Shown here piece after piece: positions 18,636 through 27,241 of a stretch of DNA of 64,000 nucleotides. The DNA is from Myroides profundi (lineage in GTDB: Bacteria > Bacteroidota > Bacteroidia > Flavobacteriales > Flavobacteriaceae), in the NCBI RefSeq assembly GCF_000833025.1, contig NZ_CP010817.1, positions 806,001-870,000 on the forward strand, given 5' to 3'. The position numbers and the translations under genes are program-made. Within the stretch, counting starts at the first letter, position 1. The number at the start of each line of letters is the position of its first letter. Below the pieces are notes generated by a model that was not told where the DNA came from, searched no databases, and saw only the letters and a program-made list of their open reading frames with translations.

Positions 18636-18701
18636 ATGAAGAAAATGTTTATATCAATTATAAAGAAGGGAAAGAAACAGTACTTACGTCCGACGTCGTG
18701 A
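18636..18701 (+). CDS. Lysine-rich leader peptide of lysC-lysA (21 aa)
   Basis: This short ORF opens directly behind a good promoter and reads MKKMFISIIKK, then GKKQYLRPTS, ending in TGA. Six of 21 residues are Lys, four of them packed around codons 10, 11, 13 and 14 (18663-18677). It is followed by a terminator and then by aspartate kinase and diaminopimelate decarboxylase, the entry and last steps of lysine synthesis. This is the layout of a ribosome-mediated transcription attenuator that reads lysyl-tRNA supply. Translation itself is inferred. Confidence 0.75.
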   Translation: MKKMFISIIKKGKKQYLRPTS

Positions 18702-18772
18702 GCAGCTTTCCTATGGATATGAACTAAAGATATACTAAAGGGGCTTGTCATCACGACAAGCCCCTTTTTTTT
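18695..18772 (+). promoter_or_regulatory. Transcription attenuator ahead of lysC
   Basis: The terminator has 13-bp arms at 18737-18749 and 18755-18767 (GGGGCTTGTC / GACAAGCCCC) and then eight T. GTCGTGA at 18695-18701, which includes the leader stop codon, is an exact complement of TCACGAC at 18751-18757 in the terminator loop and 3' arm. AGCTTT at 18704-18709 can add pairs with GGGGCT at 18740-18745. GGAAAG inside the Lys codons (18669-18674) is complementary to CTTTCC at 18706-18711 and could act as the competing early hairpin. Confidence 0.75.
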
Positions 18773-18855
18773 GGTTTATGGTCAGAGGGTATTACAGAAT
18801 AGTATAGTTTTTGATCAGAGTAAAGAGAATACATTTAATAACAAATTAATTTTAT

Positions 18856-20175
18856 ATGAAAGTTTTAAAATTTGGAGGTACTTCAGTAGGAAGCCCAGAA
18901 AGGATGCAACAGTTGTTGCCGATTATTCATTCGCAGCAAAGCGATCGTCATTTAGTAGTCTTATCTGCTGTGTCAGGTACTACTAATGCCTTAGTAGGAA
19001 TAGCAGAAGCGTATACTAATGGCAAAAAGGAGGATGCAAAGAAACAAATCGATAACCTATATGCTACTTATAAAACTTTCATAAAGCAATTATTTAAAAC
19101 AGAGGAGGGTCTGCGGATGGCGACAGAAGTAATAGATCACCACTTTAATTTGTTAGAGTCTTTTAGCAATGATCTATTTACTGCTATAGAAGAAAGAATA
19201 GTATTAGCACAAGGAGAGTTACTATCTACTACGCTATTTCACTTTTACTTAAAAGAGATTGGGGTAAGCTCTGTGTTACTTCCTGCACTTGATTTTATGC
19301 GTATCGATGAAGAACAGGAACCTAATCTTGACTATATCCGTACTCAAGCAAGTACTCTATTAGCACAGTATCCTAAAGATACTTTATTTATTACTCAAGG
19401 ATATATTTGTCGCAATGCTTTTGGTGAAATAGACAACCTTAGAAGAGGTGGGTCTGACTATACAGCTTCTCTAATAGGGGCAGTGTTACAAGCAGAAGAG
19501 ATACAAATCTGGACAGATATAGATGGATTCCATAATAACGATCCTCGTTATGTGCCGAATACCAAGCCTATTGCTAATCTGAGCTTTGATGAGGCAGCAG
19601 AGTTGGCTTATTTTGGAGCAAAGATTTTACACCCACAGAGTGTATTCCCTGCGAAGAGATTTAATGTACCAGTACGATTATTAGATACGATGGAGTTAAG
19701 TGCACCAGGTACTTTAATCTCAGATAACTGCCAGAATGATGATCAGATCGTGGCGATAGCAGCTAAGGATGGTATTACGGCTATACGTATTCACTCTTCG
19801 CGTATGTTATTAGCATACGGATTTTTAAGAAGAGTTTTCGAAGTATTCGAACGATATAAAACGCCGATAGATATGATCACTACGTCTGAGGTAGCTGTAT
19901 CACTAACCATAGATAATACGCAGTATCTAAAAGAGATTATAGAAGAACTAAACTTCTTCGGTCATGTAGAGGTAGATACAGATCAGGCTATCATCTGTAT
20001 CGTAGGAGATTTTAGAAATAATAAATTAGGACATGCTACTATTGTTTCTGAAGCAGTAAAGCACTTGCCTATCCGTATGATATCGTATGGTGGAAGTGAG
20101 CATAATATATCTATTTTAGTTTCAGCTAGTCAGAAGTTAGAAGCATTGAGATCATTACACAGTAGATTATTTTAA
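18856..20175 (+). CDS. lysC: Aspartate kinase
   Basis: The enzyme phosphorylates L-aspartate, the first step toward lysine, threonine, methionine and diaminopimelate. The 439-residue monofunctional form begins MKVLKFGGTSVGSPERM (the KFGGTS nucleotide motif), has GRGGSDYTAS-like RRGGSDYTASLIGA near residue 198, and ends in ACT regulatory repeats (IDMITTSEVAVSLTID, near residue 337). No homoserine dehydrogenase is fused. It is 12 bp ahead of lysA and lies behind a lysine-type attenuator. Confidence 0.96.
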   Translation: MKVLKFGGTSVGSPERMQQLLPIIHSQQSDRHLVVLSAVSGTTNALVGIAEAYTNGKKEDAKKQIDNLYATYKTFIKQLFKTEEGLRMATEVIDHHFNLLESFSNDLFTAIEERIVLAQGELLSTTLFHFYLKEIGVSSVLLPALDFMRIDEEQEPNLDYIRTQASTLLAQYPKDTLFITQGYICRNAFGEIDNLRRGGSDYTASLIGAVLQAEEIQIWTDIDGFHNNDPRYVPNTKPIANLSFDEAAELAYFGAKILHPQSVFPAKRFNVPVRLLDTMELSAPGTLISDNCQNDDQIVAIAAKDGITAIRIHSSRMLLAYGFLRRVFEVFERYKTPIDMITTSEVAVSLTIDNTQYLKEIIEELNFFGHVEVDTDQAIICIVGDFRNNKLGHATIVSEAVKHLPIRMISYGGSEHNISILVSASQKLEALRSLHSRLF

Positions 20176-20187
20176 ACAAGGAATAAG

Positions 20188-21354
20188 ATGACAAGAGAGA
20201 TAATACAAGAATTAGAAGGAGTAGAGACTCCTTTATATTACTACGATTTACCACTTTTAAGAGAAACGCTATCTGTCGCTAAAAGTGCAGCAGATCGTTT
20301 TGGTTATCATATTCACTATGCTATAAAGGCTAATAATAATCCGCGAATCTTAAGAGAGATTAGTGCTCACGGCTTCGGTGCAGACTGTGTGAGTGGGCTA
20401 GAGATAGAGCGCTCTATAGCAGAAGGCTTCTCTCCATCAGATATCGTGTTCGCAGGAGTAGGTAAGACAGATAGAGAGATATTAATCGGGTTAGAGAATC
20501 AGATTATGTCGTTTAATGTAGAGTCTGTACAAGAGCTACAAGTGATTGGTGATTTGGCTACTAAGCATCAGTTAAAAGGGCGTATCGCTTTGCGTATAAA
20601 CCCTAATGTCGATGCAAAGACGCATCACTATATCACTACGGGATTAGATGAGAATAAGTTTGGTATCATGATGCATGAGTTAATGAACTGTATTGAGATC
20701 ATCAATAAGAATGAATATTTAGAATTAATAGGATTGCACTTTCACGTGGGATCACAGATCACGGACCTGAATGTGTTCAAACGTCTATGTCTAAAAGTAA
20801 ATGAGTGGAATACTTGGTTCTATGAGAGAGGACATGATGTACCTGTGTTAAACTTAGGTGGAGGATTAGGAATTAATTATAGTGAACCTGATGAAGAAGC
20901 TATTGTTAACTTTTCTAATTTCTTCTATTTATTCCACGAGTTTTTAGACGTGAGACCACATCAGCAAATTCACTTTGAACTAGGGCGTTCTATCATTGCT
21001 AATAGTGGGACTCTGATCAGTAGAGTGTTATATATAAAGGAAGGGTTAAAGAAGAACTTTGCTATTCTAGATGCAGGTATGACAGAATTATTACGACCAG
21101 CCTTATACCAAGCGTATCACAAGGTAGAATTACTATCTGATAAATATACAGATGAGGTGACTAACGAAACAGAAGTGAAGTATGATGTAGTAGGACCGAT
21201 CTGTGAGAGTAGTGACTGTTTTTGCAAAGATGTTTTACTTCCAAAATTAAAAAGAGGAGATCTTATTGCTATTCGTTCTGCGGGAGCTTATGGAGAGGTG
21301 ATGTCATCGCGTTATAACTTGAGACAAGAGTTAGAATATTTTTTCAAAGAATAA
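20188..21354 (+). CDS. lysA: Diaminopimelate decarboxylase
   Basis: This PLP enzyme converts meso-diaminopimelate to lysine. The 388-residue protein has the PLP-lysine motif HYAIKANNN (near residue 46), HFHVGSQI, the phosphate-binding GGGLGINY and the intersubunit CESSDCFCKD loop with the active-site Cys. It lies close behind lysC, so lysine supply and the cell-wall precursor pathway are controlled together. Confidence 0.96.
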   Translation: MTREIIQELEGVETPLYYYDLPLLRETLSVAKSAADRFGYHIHYAIKANNNPRILREISAHGFGADCVSGLEIERSIAEGFSPSDIVFAGVGKTDREILIGLENQIMSFNVESVQELQVIGDLATKHQLKGRIALRINPNVDAKTHHYITTGLDENKFGIMMHELMNCIEIINKNEYLELIGLHFHVGSQITDLNVFKRLCLKVNEWNTWFYERGHDVPVLNLGGGLGINYSEPDEEAIVNFSNFFYLFHEFLDVRPHQQIHFELGRSIIANSGTLISRVLYIKEGLKKNFAILDAGMTELLRPALYQAYHKVELLSDKYTDEVTNETEVKYDVVGPICESSDCFCKDVLLPKLKRGDLIAIRSAGAYGEVMSSRYNLRQELEYFFKE

Positions 21355-21437
21355 CATTAAAATAGTTTCATATTAAGAATAGTTTGTTAAATTTGAGTTC
21401 GAACAATAGAAAGTTATAAATTTAAAAAAGAGTAATA

Positions 21438-21674
21438 ATGACATTAGGAGACATTGATGTAGCAGGAGAAATAATTGATTTAAATTTTCAATTATTAAGA
21501 ACACAGATTTTATTAGAAGAAGTTTTAAAGCACAATGCAGAAACAATGAAATTGCCTTCACCAGAAGCAATGAATGAAATCAATGAGTTCGCTTTGAAAT
21601 CTATTCAACAAAAATTCCCAAATATGAATATTGGAAGAAAAGAAGACGAGCCTCAAGCAGAGCAAGCTGAATAA
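21438..21674 (+). CDS. Small conserved hypothetical protein
   Basis: The 78 residues are soluble and helical, with an acidic Glu/Gln-rich end. No motif was recognised. It sits 83 bp behind lysA on the same strand and ends ahead of a strong terminator, so it could be the last gene of the lys transcript or an independent unit. Confidence 0.6.
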   Translation: MTLGDIDVAGEIIDLNFQLLRTQILLEEVLKHNAETMKLPSPEAMNEINEFALKSIQQKFPNMNIGRKEDEPQAEQAE

Positions 21675-21687
21675 GCTAAATAATACA

Positions 21688-21724
21688 AAAAAAGTCATAC
21701 TATGTAAGTATGACTTTTTTATTA
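21688..21724. terminator. Bidirectional terminator
   Basis: Arms of 13 bp (21688-21700 and 21708-21720, AAGTCATAC / GTATGACTT) have A and T runs on the two sides. Confidence 0.85.
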
Positions 21725-21754
21725 TAGTTAATTGAGGTAATGTGTATCTATATA

Positions 21755-22234
21755 TTATAAGCAGTAATCAGCTCCCCAGTCTTGGTGACCTCTGTCTTTC
21801 CAGCACTGGTAGCTTTCTTTAATACCTAGTACTCTAAAAGTGTCTTTCTTTTTCTCTACAGTCATGATTACTTTCAAAGCTTTTAAAGAATCATCATTGA
21901 TCCCATCTTCTAATAAAGAAAGGGTAAATTTATTAGGATCTGTTGTAGTTGCCTTTGTGATGATGTAAGTATAGTTCCCTTCTGCTTCCGTATCTTCTGG
22001 AGCATACTCTTGCATAATCTTCTCGATAGAGTTTAGATTCTGCTCTAAAATAGTTTTATTCAGGGTGTTGATTTCACTCTGTTCGATTATTCTAAACTCT
22101 CTATCTTCTGCTGTAACTGAAGTCAATAAATTAGGTTGGTCTAAAGGAGCATTGCCTGCCGTAGCACTATTATTACCACAGCTTATAGCATTGAAAGCAA
22201 AAATAAAACCTACTACAACGATAATCTTTTTCAT
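21755..22234 (-). CDS. Lipoprotein, unknown
   Basis: The 159-residue precursor has a lipoprotein signal (FIFAFNAIS-C, Cys near 19) and a low-complexity Asn/Ala linker. The compact C-terminal domain ends with several Cys (SYQCWKDRGHQDWGADYCL), which may form a disulfide outside the cytoplasm. The family was not recognised. It is a monocistronic reverse-strand gene. Confidence 0.68.
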   Translation of the reverse strand: MKKIIVVVGFIFAFNAISCGNNSATAGNAPLDQPNLLTSVTAEDREFRIIEQSEINTLNKTILEQNLNSIEKIMQEYAPEDTEAEGNYTYIITKATTTDPNKFTLSLLEDGINDDSLKALKVIMTVEKKKDTFRVLGIKESYQCWKDRGHQDWGADYCL

Positions 22235-22384
22235 ACTTACTTGATTTTAGCTTTGAATTATGTTTCAAAAGTAAACAATAAGAACTTAAAGTTTGGTTAT
22301 AGTAGGTTTGATAAATTACTAAATAATAGTTAATTATTTAGAGATTGTATTTTTGATAATAATAATTTATTGACATATTTTTTA

Positions 22385-23617
22385 TTATATTCCTATTTCA
22401 AACTGTACTCTAAAGTACCAGTTGTTCTTCGTAGGACCTTGGTAGAACTCTTGTTTATCATACGTTAGTTCTGCTTGTAACTTAAAAGTATGCTCCCAAA
22501 GGTATTTGTTTGCTCCTAAACTAAATTGTGTAGTATTAGGCATATTTAGAGTTTCGTGTAATTGATCTTTCATTTTCTGACTAGACACTCTACCAATGAT
22601 TTCATAGTTACTTGGGAAGATATAACTTAATTGGTAATCCATACCACGTCCTGCAAATACGGCAGATGTTCCTGTTTGAACATTATTTGCGTCATAGCTA
22701 TAAGTGATAGCATCATCTAAAGTTCTATCCATGTATGAAATCATACCTGCCCATCCGTTGTACTTAACGATACCATCTAACATAAGAGAGTTAAATGATT
22801 TAGGATCGTATAGTTTGCTACCTGTTTGCCCTTGAGTTTTTTGAGCATTGTTATTTCGGTGATATGTTCCTGATAACATTAATTTAGGTGTTGCTTCTCT
22901 AGCTAAGTCACCTTCAAAGAATGCTCCATTCTTAGAGAAACTACCTAAAGGAAATAACTCTACTCTACCTGTTAATGCATAACTATCGCTTTCGCTACCT
23001 GAGAAGTTACGACCTCTACCTGTAGATACAGCAGTCTTAATATTATATCCGAACTCATTCTTCTTTTCGTGTAAATAATAAGCTTGGATACCGAAGTCAC
23101 GGTCAATATTAAATTTAGCGTTATTAATAGAACGGTCTGTTAACTGAAGCGCTCCTGATGAGTTAATACGTTGTCTGTTACCAGGTAGCTTAGTCTGTCC
23201 GAAGATAAAGTTCCAGTTTTCGTTAGGACGATACGTTAAGGCAGCATCACGGATGATATTAATAGGTTCATTCTCTTTGGTTGTTCCTAAATCTTTAGGA
23301 GCGAATGAAAGCTGAATTACATATAAGAACTTAGGGCTACCTACGAAACCGTCAAGTCTTAGACGTAATCTTCTAATTTCTCCTTCATAAGTATTTTTCT
23401 CACCATCGTTTTCATTGAAGGTTAATCTGTTCTGCATTCTGAATCGGATATTCAGCTGGAAGATACTGTCTGCAGAAGTCATTCCTAGTCCTTTACCATA
23501 GCTATAGTACGGTAGTTGTTCTAATTTTAATTCATTACTAGTGGTTTCATGCTTAATTTCCTGTGCCATTATCAGCATTGGACAAAGCAAAAAAAGACAT
23601 TGTAAAAGCTTTTTCAT
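22385..23617 (-). CDS. OprO/OprP-type (phosphate-selective) porin
   Basis: The 410-residue precursor has a signal peptide (CPMLIMAQ) and a mature beta barrel. The family phrases are GMTSADSIFQLNIRFRMQNRL (residues 45-65), RRLRLRLDGFVGSPKFLYVIQLSFAPKD, WNFIFGQTKLPGNRQRINSSG and an LQAELTYDK...NWYFRVQFEIGI C-terminal strand. In Pseudomonas these porins select phosphate or polyphosphate. In Bacteroidota the substrate is often unknown, and no phosphate gene is adjacent. Confidence 0.9.
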   Translation of the reverse strand: MKKLLQCLFLLCPMLIMAQEIKHETTSNELKLEQLPYYSYGKGLGMTSADSIFQLNIRFRMQNRLTFNENDGEKNTYEGEIRRLRLRLDGFVGSPKFLYVIQLSFAPKDLGTTKENEPINIIRDAALTYRPNENWNFIFGQTKLPGNRQRINSSGALQLTDRSINNAKFNIDRDFGIQAYYLHEKKNEFGYNIKTAVSTGRGRNFSGSESDSYALTGRVELFPLGSFSKNGAFFEGDLAREATPKLMLSGTYHRNNNAQKTQGQTGSKLYDPKSFNSLMLDGIVKYNGWAGMISYMDRTLDDAITYSYDANNVQTGTSAVFAGRGMDYQLSYIFPSNYEIIGRVSSQKMKDQLHETLNMPNTTQFSLGANKYLWEHTFKLQAELTYDKQEFYQGPTKNNWYFRVQFEIGI

Positions 23618-23738
23618 AGTGTGTTGTATTTATTTGTGCAAAAATAACATTAGTTTTGCAATAGGAATACTTATGTTATTACTTCAATGTAAAGATAGTG
23701 TTACCAAAAGGTTAAGGAAACAGATTTAATAAGAAATT

Positions 23739-24572
23739 ATGGTATATATAGGTTATCATTTTAATGTGGAACCAAGAGAACTTGGTACAGAAATACTGAT
23801 TGCGGAGTTAGGAGAAAAGGCATTTGAGAGTTTTGAAGAGACAGCAACAGGTGTTAGTGCTTATGTTCAAAAGGATTTGTGGACAGAGGATATCTTAGAA
23901 GATGTTTTTATTTTACAGTCAGAACAGTTTACGGTTACTTATAGAAAAGAGGAAATAGCTCAGGTAAACTGGAATGAAGAGTGGGAAAAGAATTTTGACC
24001 CAATCGATGTAGATGGTATATGTTATGTTAGAGCACCATTTCACGAGAAAACAAGTGCTCAGTATGATATCGTTATAGAACCAAAGATGAGCTTCGGTAC
24101 AGGACATCACGAGACTACCTTTATGATGATTCGCCAAATATTAAATAATGATATGCAAGATAAGGTAGTGCTAGATATGGGATGTGGTACAGCTATCTTA
24201 GCGATACTGGCTTCTATGCGTGGTGCAAAACATGTAGATGCTATCGATATAGACAACTGGTGTTATCTTAATTCTATAGAGAATGCTGAGAGAAATAACT
24301 GTGCTAACGTAGAGGTGTTCGAAGGAGATGCTTCTATCATTAGTAAAGAGCCTAAGTACAATGTAATCTTAGCTAATATCAACAGAAACATCCTATTAAA
24401 TGATATGGACAAGTATATTGCAAGTTTATATAAAGGAGGTGAGATCTACTTCAGTGGATTCTATACAGAAGATATTACAGCGATAAAAAATTGTGCAGAA
24501 AAGATTGGTTTGGTTTTTGAAAGTTCTTTAGAAAAGAATAATTGGGTATCTTTGAAGTTTATAAAAGCATAA
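23739..24572 (+). CDS. prmA: Ribosomal protein L11 methyltransferase
   Basis: This SAM-dependent enzyme trimethylates ribosomal protein L11. The 277-residue product has an N-terminal L11-recognition domain and a class I methyltransferase core: WNEEWEKNFDPI, FGTGHHETT (near residue 115), motif I VLDMGCGTAILAI and the NPPY-like ILANINRNIL. It is 24 bp ahead of clpS, a pairing common in Flavobacteriaceae. Confidence 0.95.
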   Translation: MVYIGYHFNVEPRELGTEILIAELGEKAFESFEETATGVSAYVQKDLWTEDILEDVFILQSEQFTVTYRKEEIAQVNWNEEWEKNFDPIDVDGICYVRAPFHEKTSAQYDIVIEPKMSFGTGHHETTFMMIRQILNNDMQDKVVLDMGCGTAILAILASMRGAKHVDAIDIDNWCYLNSIENAERNNCANVEVFEGDASIISKEPKYNVILANINRNILLNDMDKYIASLYKGGEIYFSGFYTEDITAIKNCAEKIGLVFESSLEKNNWVSLKFIKA

Positions 24573-24596
24573 AATTTCATTACTATATAATATATT

Positions 24597-24872
24597 ATGA
24601 GTACACAAGAACAAATTCAGGAGAATGTAGATGTATCTGAATTACTGAATGGAAACAGTGAAATTGTTTTGTATAATGACGATGTAAATACATTTGACCA
24701 TGTAATAGATACACTGATTCGCGTATGTGATCATACGTCTGAACAAGCAGAGCAATGTGCTGTATTAGTACACTATACAGGTAAATGTACGGTTAAAACA
24801 GGAGAATTTAAGAAACTTAAATCTCAGTGTTTACAATTATTAGATGCAGGCTTAAGCGCTGAAATTATCTAA
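24597..24872 (+). CDS. clpS: ATP-dependent Clp protease adaptor ClpS
   Basis: ClpS brings N-degron substrates to ClpAP/ClpCP. The 91-residue protein has the usual flexible N-terminal arm and the core VLYNDDVNTFDHVIDTL (residues 24-40), whose DDxxxT patch binds the N-terminal residue. The family ending GLSAEII is present. Behind prmA in the same operon; ends at a strong terminator. Confidence 0.94.
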   Translation: MSTQEQIQENVDVSELLNGNSEIVLYNDDVNTFDHVIDTLIRVCDHTSEQAEQCAVLVHYTGKCTVKTGEFKKLKSQCLQLLDAGLSAEII

Positions 24873-24923
24873 TACTTATGATGTAAAAGAAGAGTAACAG
24901 TACTAAAGTACTGTAGAGAATAT

Positions 24924-24960
24924 AAAAAGGCTACTCATATCATATGAGTAGCCTTTTTTG
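24924..24960. terminator. Bidirectional terminator between clpS and prfH
   Basis: An almost uninterrupted palindrome (arms AAAAAGGCTACTCA / TGAGTAGCCTTTTT) lies in the convergent gap. Confidence 0.9.
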
Positions 24961-24963
24961 TAT

Positions 24964-25584
24964 TTATTTATCTCTAAATTTTATGCCAATGAAAGTTCGA
25001 GTAGGGTTACCTCTCTCTATTTTCGTTTGGTTTAGCCATGTGTTCTTTTCTTCTAGTTTGACTTCATTTAATGCCATATTTTGAAGTTTTTCGACTAGTC
25101 GTTCAGTGGCTAGTTTTTTGTTTTGGTGCTGAGATCTACTATCCATAGCTAATACAGTAATACCTGTAGGCAGATGAGTAGCTCTTACAGCGGAGCTAAC
25201 TTTATTGACATTCTGTCCGCCAGCTCCAGAACTGCGTACAGCTTGGTATTGAATATCACGGTCAAGAATCGCAGGATCACTTGCTTTAGTGCTTTCAAAA
25301 ATACCGATGTACCAATTCTTTCTTTTGTGTTTAGGTCTAAAGGGACTTTCGCAAATCCACTGTATTGTACCTAACCAAGTTTTCAAAAAAGTATCAACTT
25401 CTTTAGACGTTTCGACGATTTGGATAAAGACCGACGCGCCATGTGCGTCGGTTTCATCCTGTATTGGATCAACTTTAATATTGGATTTGACTGCGTCGTC
25501 TATAAAAAGTTGTGCGATCTTCTTAACGGCAAAATCACACTCTTGGGGACCTCTACCTGATGTAATCTGAATAACTTTAGCCAT
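24964..25584 (-). CDS. prfH: Peptide chain release factor homologue PrfH
   Basis: PrfH is a class I release-factor relative that keeps the GGQ peptidyl-tRNA hydrolysis loop (RSSGAGGQNVNK, GGQ at residues 122-124) but lacks the stop-codon recognition domain of RF1/RF2. At 206 residues it has normal PrfH length. The gene lies 2 bp behind rtcB. In other bacteria RtcB2-PrfH pairs have been shown to release peptides from ribosomes cut at the 16S decoding centre so that the rRNA can be religated. The same job is inferred here from the pairing. Confidence 0.93.
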   Translation of the reverse strand: MAKVIQITSGRGPQECDFAVKKIAQLFIDDAVKSNIKVDPIQDETDAHGASVFIQIVETSKEVDTFLKTWLGTIQWICESPFRPKHKRKNWYIGIFESTKASDPAILDRDIQYQAVRSSGAGGQNVNKVSSAVRATHLPTGITVLAMDSRSQHQNKKLATERLVEKLQNMALNEVKLEEKNTWLNQTKIERGNPTRTFIGIKFRDK

Positions 25585-25586
25585 AA

Positions 25587-26978
25587 TTACTTATCCATTC
25601 TTACAAATTTAGGGGTAAAGCTTCCCAATACTTTTACTAATTCGCTTTGAGCTTGCATCACTGCATTGATGTCTTTATAAGCCATTGGGGCTTCATCTAC
25701 GCTACCTCCTATAAGTTGAACACCTGTAGAGCTAAGCTCTTTCTTAATCTCACTCTTGGTAAACTTCTGTTTACATGTTGTGCGTGAGTGTAGGCGTCCT
25801 GCTCCATGAGAGGCAGAATTTAAGCTCTCTGCATTTCCCAGACCTTCGACTATATAGCCATTAGTAGTCATCGATCCTGGGATTATTCCTAATTGTCCTT
25901 CTGCAGCAGGAGTAGCTCCTTTGCGGTGAACAATTAATTCTTTGTTATTAATCACTTCTTTCCAAGCGAAGTTATGATGGTTTTCGATAGTGAAAGCTAT
26001 CTGCTTACCTAATGCTTTCGCAATGCGACGGTGTATATCATCGTGGCATGCCTTCGCATAATCTCCTGCAAGATTCATGGCTAACCAATACTCTTGCCCA
26101 TCATGTGTGTTGAGGTCTAACCAAGCTAAATGTTGTGCATTGCTTGGTAGAGGGCATTGTTTAGTTGCTAAATATGTATAGTGCTTAGCGATATTAGCTC
26201 CAAGACCTCTTGATCCACTATGTGAAAGAACTGCGATATATTCTCCAGGTTCTAATCTCCACTCGGGTTTAGTCTCCGTTAATCTAACGATTCCAAACTC
26301 TACGAAGTGGTTACCACTACCTGATGTTCCTAATTGTTTATACGCTTTATCTAATAAACCTTTTACAAAAGGAATGTTTTTAAATTCCTCTCTACTGAAT
26401 ACTTCATGATCAGCTTTGACTTTATGTGTGTCATACATCCCGAACTTAGTATGTTCTGATAATATGTTTAACAACATATGGTCTTTCCCTTTTAGGAAGC
26501 TGGCAGGTAGATTAAAGACTGACATACTCATACGGCATCCTATATCTACACCTACTCCATAAGGAATAACAGCATTATCAGTAGCTAATACTCCTCCGAT
26601 AGGTAATCCATAACCGTAATGAGCGTCAGGCATTAATGCCCCCTGTATTGCTACAGGTAATTTTAAAGCAGTGAACAGTTGGTACTTCGTCTGTTCGTCT
26701 ATAGCGTCTTCTCCATAGATAGAGAATGGAACTCTATTGGTATTCAGTTGATGCTTTTTGACTTCTACTTGCTTTATCATACTCTCTGCTACTTTGCCCC
26801 AGATACCGTCTCCTATGTAAGAATCAGGGTTCTTTAGTACAAGCTTAGCTTCTTCAAGTATGTTGTTTTTGTTTTCTTTTTTCTTATATCTATTTACTTG
26901 CCCTAAGGCGATGTTTATTGTATTATTTTGAGGAAAGCCTATTTTAATAAAGTCTCTCCCAGAAAGTTTCCTTCCCAT
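25587..26978 (-). CDS. rtcB: RtcB-family RNA ligase (PrfH-associated type)
   Basis: RtcB joins RNA 2',3'-cyclic phosphate or 3'-phosphate ends to 5'-OH ends, using GTP and Mn2+. The 463-residue protein has GVGVDIGCRM (metal-binding Cys), GTSGSGNHFVEFG, the SHSGSRG loop, IENHHNFAW and the guanylated His in SASHGAGR (His391). Together with prfH it forms the ribosome-repair pair. Archease, tRNA splicing partners and RtcA are absent nearby. Regulation is probably by the upstream leader described separately. Confidence 0.93.
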   Translation of the reverse strand: MGRKLSGRDFIKIGFPQNNTINIALGQVNRYKKKENKNNILEEAKLVLKNPDSYIGDGIWGKVAESMIKQVEVKKHQLNTNRVPFSIYGEDAIDEQTKYQLFTALKLPVAIQGALMPDAHYGYGLPIGGVLATDNAVIPYGVGVDIGCRMSMSVFNLPASFLKGKDHMLLNILSEHTKFGMYDTHKVKADHEVFSREEFKNIPFVKGLLDKAYKQLGTSGSGNHFVEFGIVRLTETKPEWRLEPGEYIAVLSHSGSRGLGANIAKHYTYLATKQCPLPSNAQHLAWLDLNTHDGQEYWLAMNLAGDYAKACHDDIHRRIAKALGKQIAFTIENHHNFAWKEVINNKELIVHRKGATPAAEGQLGIIPGSMTTNGYIVEGLGNAESLNSASHGAGRLHSRTTCKQKFTKSEIKKELSSTGVQLIGGSVDEAPMAYKDINAVMQAQSELVKVLGSFTPKFVRMDK

Positions 26979-27006
26979 GATGTAAAATTTAAATTGACTA
27001 AATGCT

Positions 27007-27026
27007 CAATTGTTAGTTCACAATTG
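27007..27026. repeat. Small inverted repeat in the rtcB leader
   Basis: CAATTGT (27007-27013) and ACAATTG (27020-27026) can form a 7-bp hairpin a short way upstream of the rtcB start. It might affect translation, but it is AT-rich and could be chance. Confidence 0.4.
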
Positions 27027-27104
27027 ATCTGTTTTTTACTGAAGATCTTTAGCATCTATCAGTCAATTCGGGTTTTAATGACGTTAAGGCTCCGGAATAA
27101 ACAC

Positions 27105-27136
27105 AAAAAAGCCCGAATTTAAATCTTCGGGCTTTT
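27105..27136 (-). terminator. Terminator in the rtcB-prfH leader
   Basis: Arms AAAAGCCCGAA and TTCGGGCTTTT (27126-27136 and 27107-27117 on the plus strand) are perfect 11-bp partners, followed on the reverse strand by a T-run. It sits between a leader ORF and rtcB, about 130 bp before the gene, so it would end transcripts before they reach it. Confidence 0.85.
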
Positions 27137-27160
27137 CATTTATATATAAAATTAGATATT

Positions 27161-27241
27161 CTAAATAAAAGTAGCACGAAGATACACCCCAGCAATCCCT
27201 GCTGATGCGAATGATGTAGAAGTATAATTTAGTACAAACAT
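27161..27241 (-). CDS. Candidate 26-aa leader peptide ahead of rtcB-prfH
   Basis: The short ORF starts with ATG about 35 nt behind a plausible promoter and stops 24 nt before a terminator. It reads MFVLNYTSTSFASA, then GIAGVYLRATFI. The composition is mixed (Ala, Ser and Thr are common), with no run of one amino acid, unlike biosynthetic leaders. Codons 21-25 (plus coordinates 27167-27181) are complementary to the terminator's first arm. Translation is inferred, not shown. Confidence 0.6.
   Translation of the reverse strand: MFVLNYTSTSFASAGIAGVYLRATFI

Noticed and set aside
18636..18772. Lysine riboswitch ahead of lysC
   Set aside because: The leader is far shorter than the L-box aptamer and shows a Lys-rich ORF with an attenuator instead.
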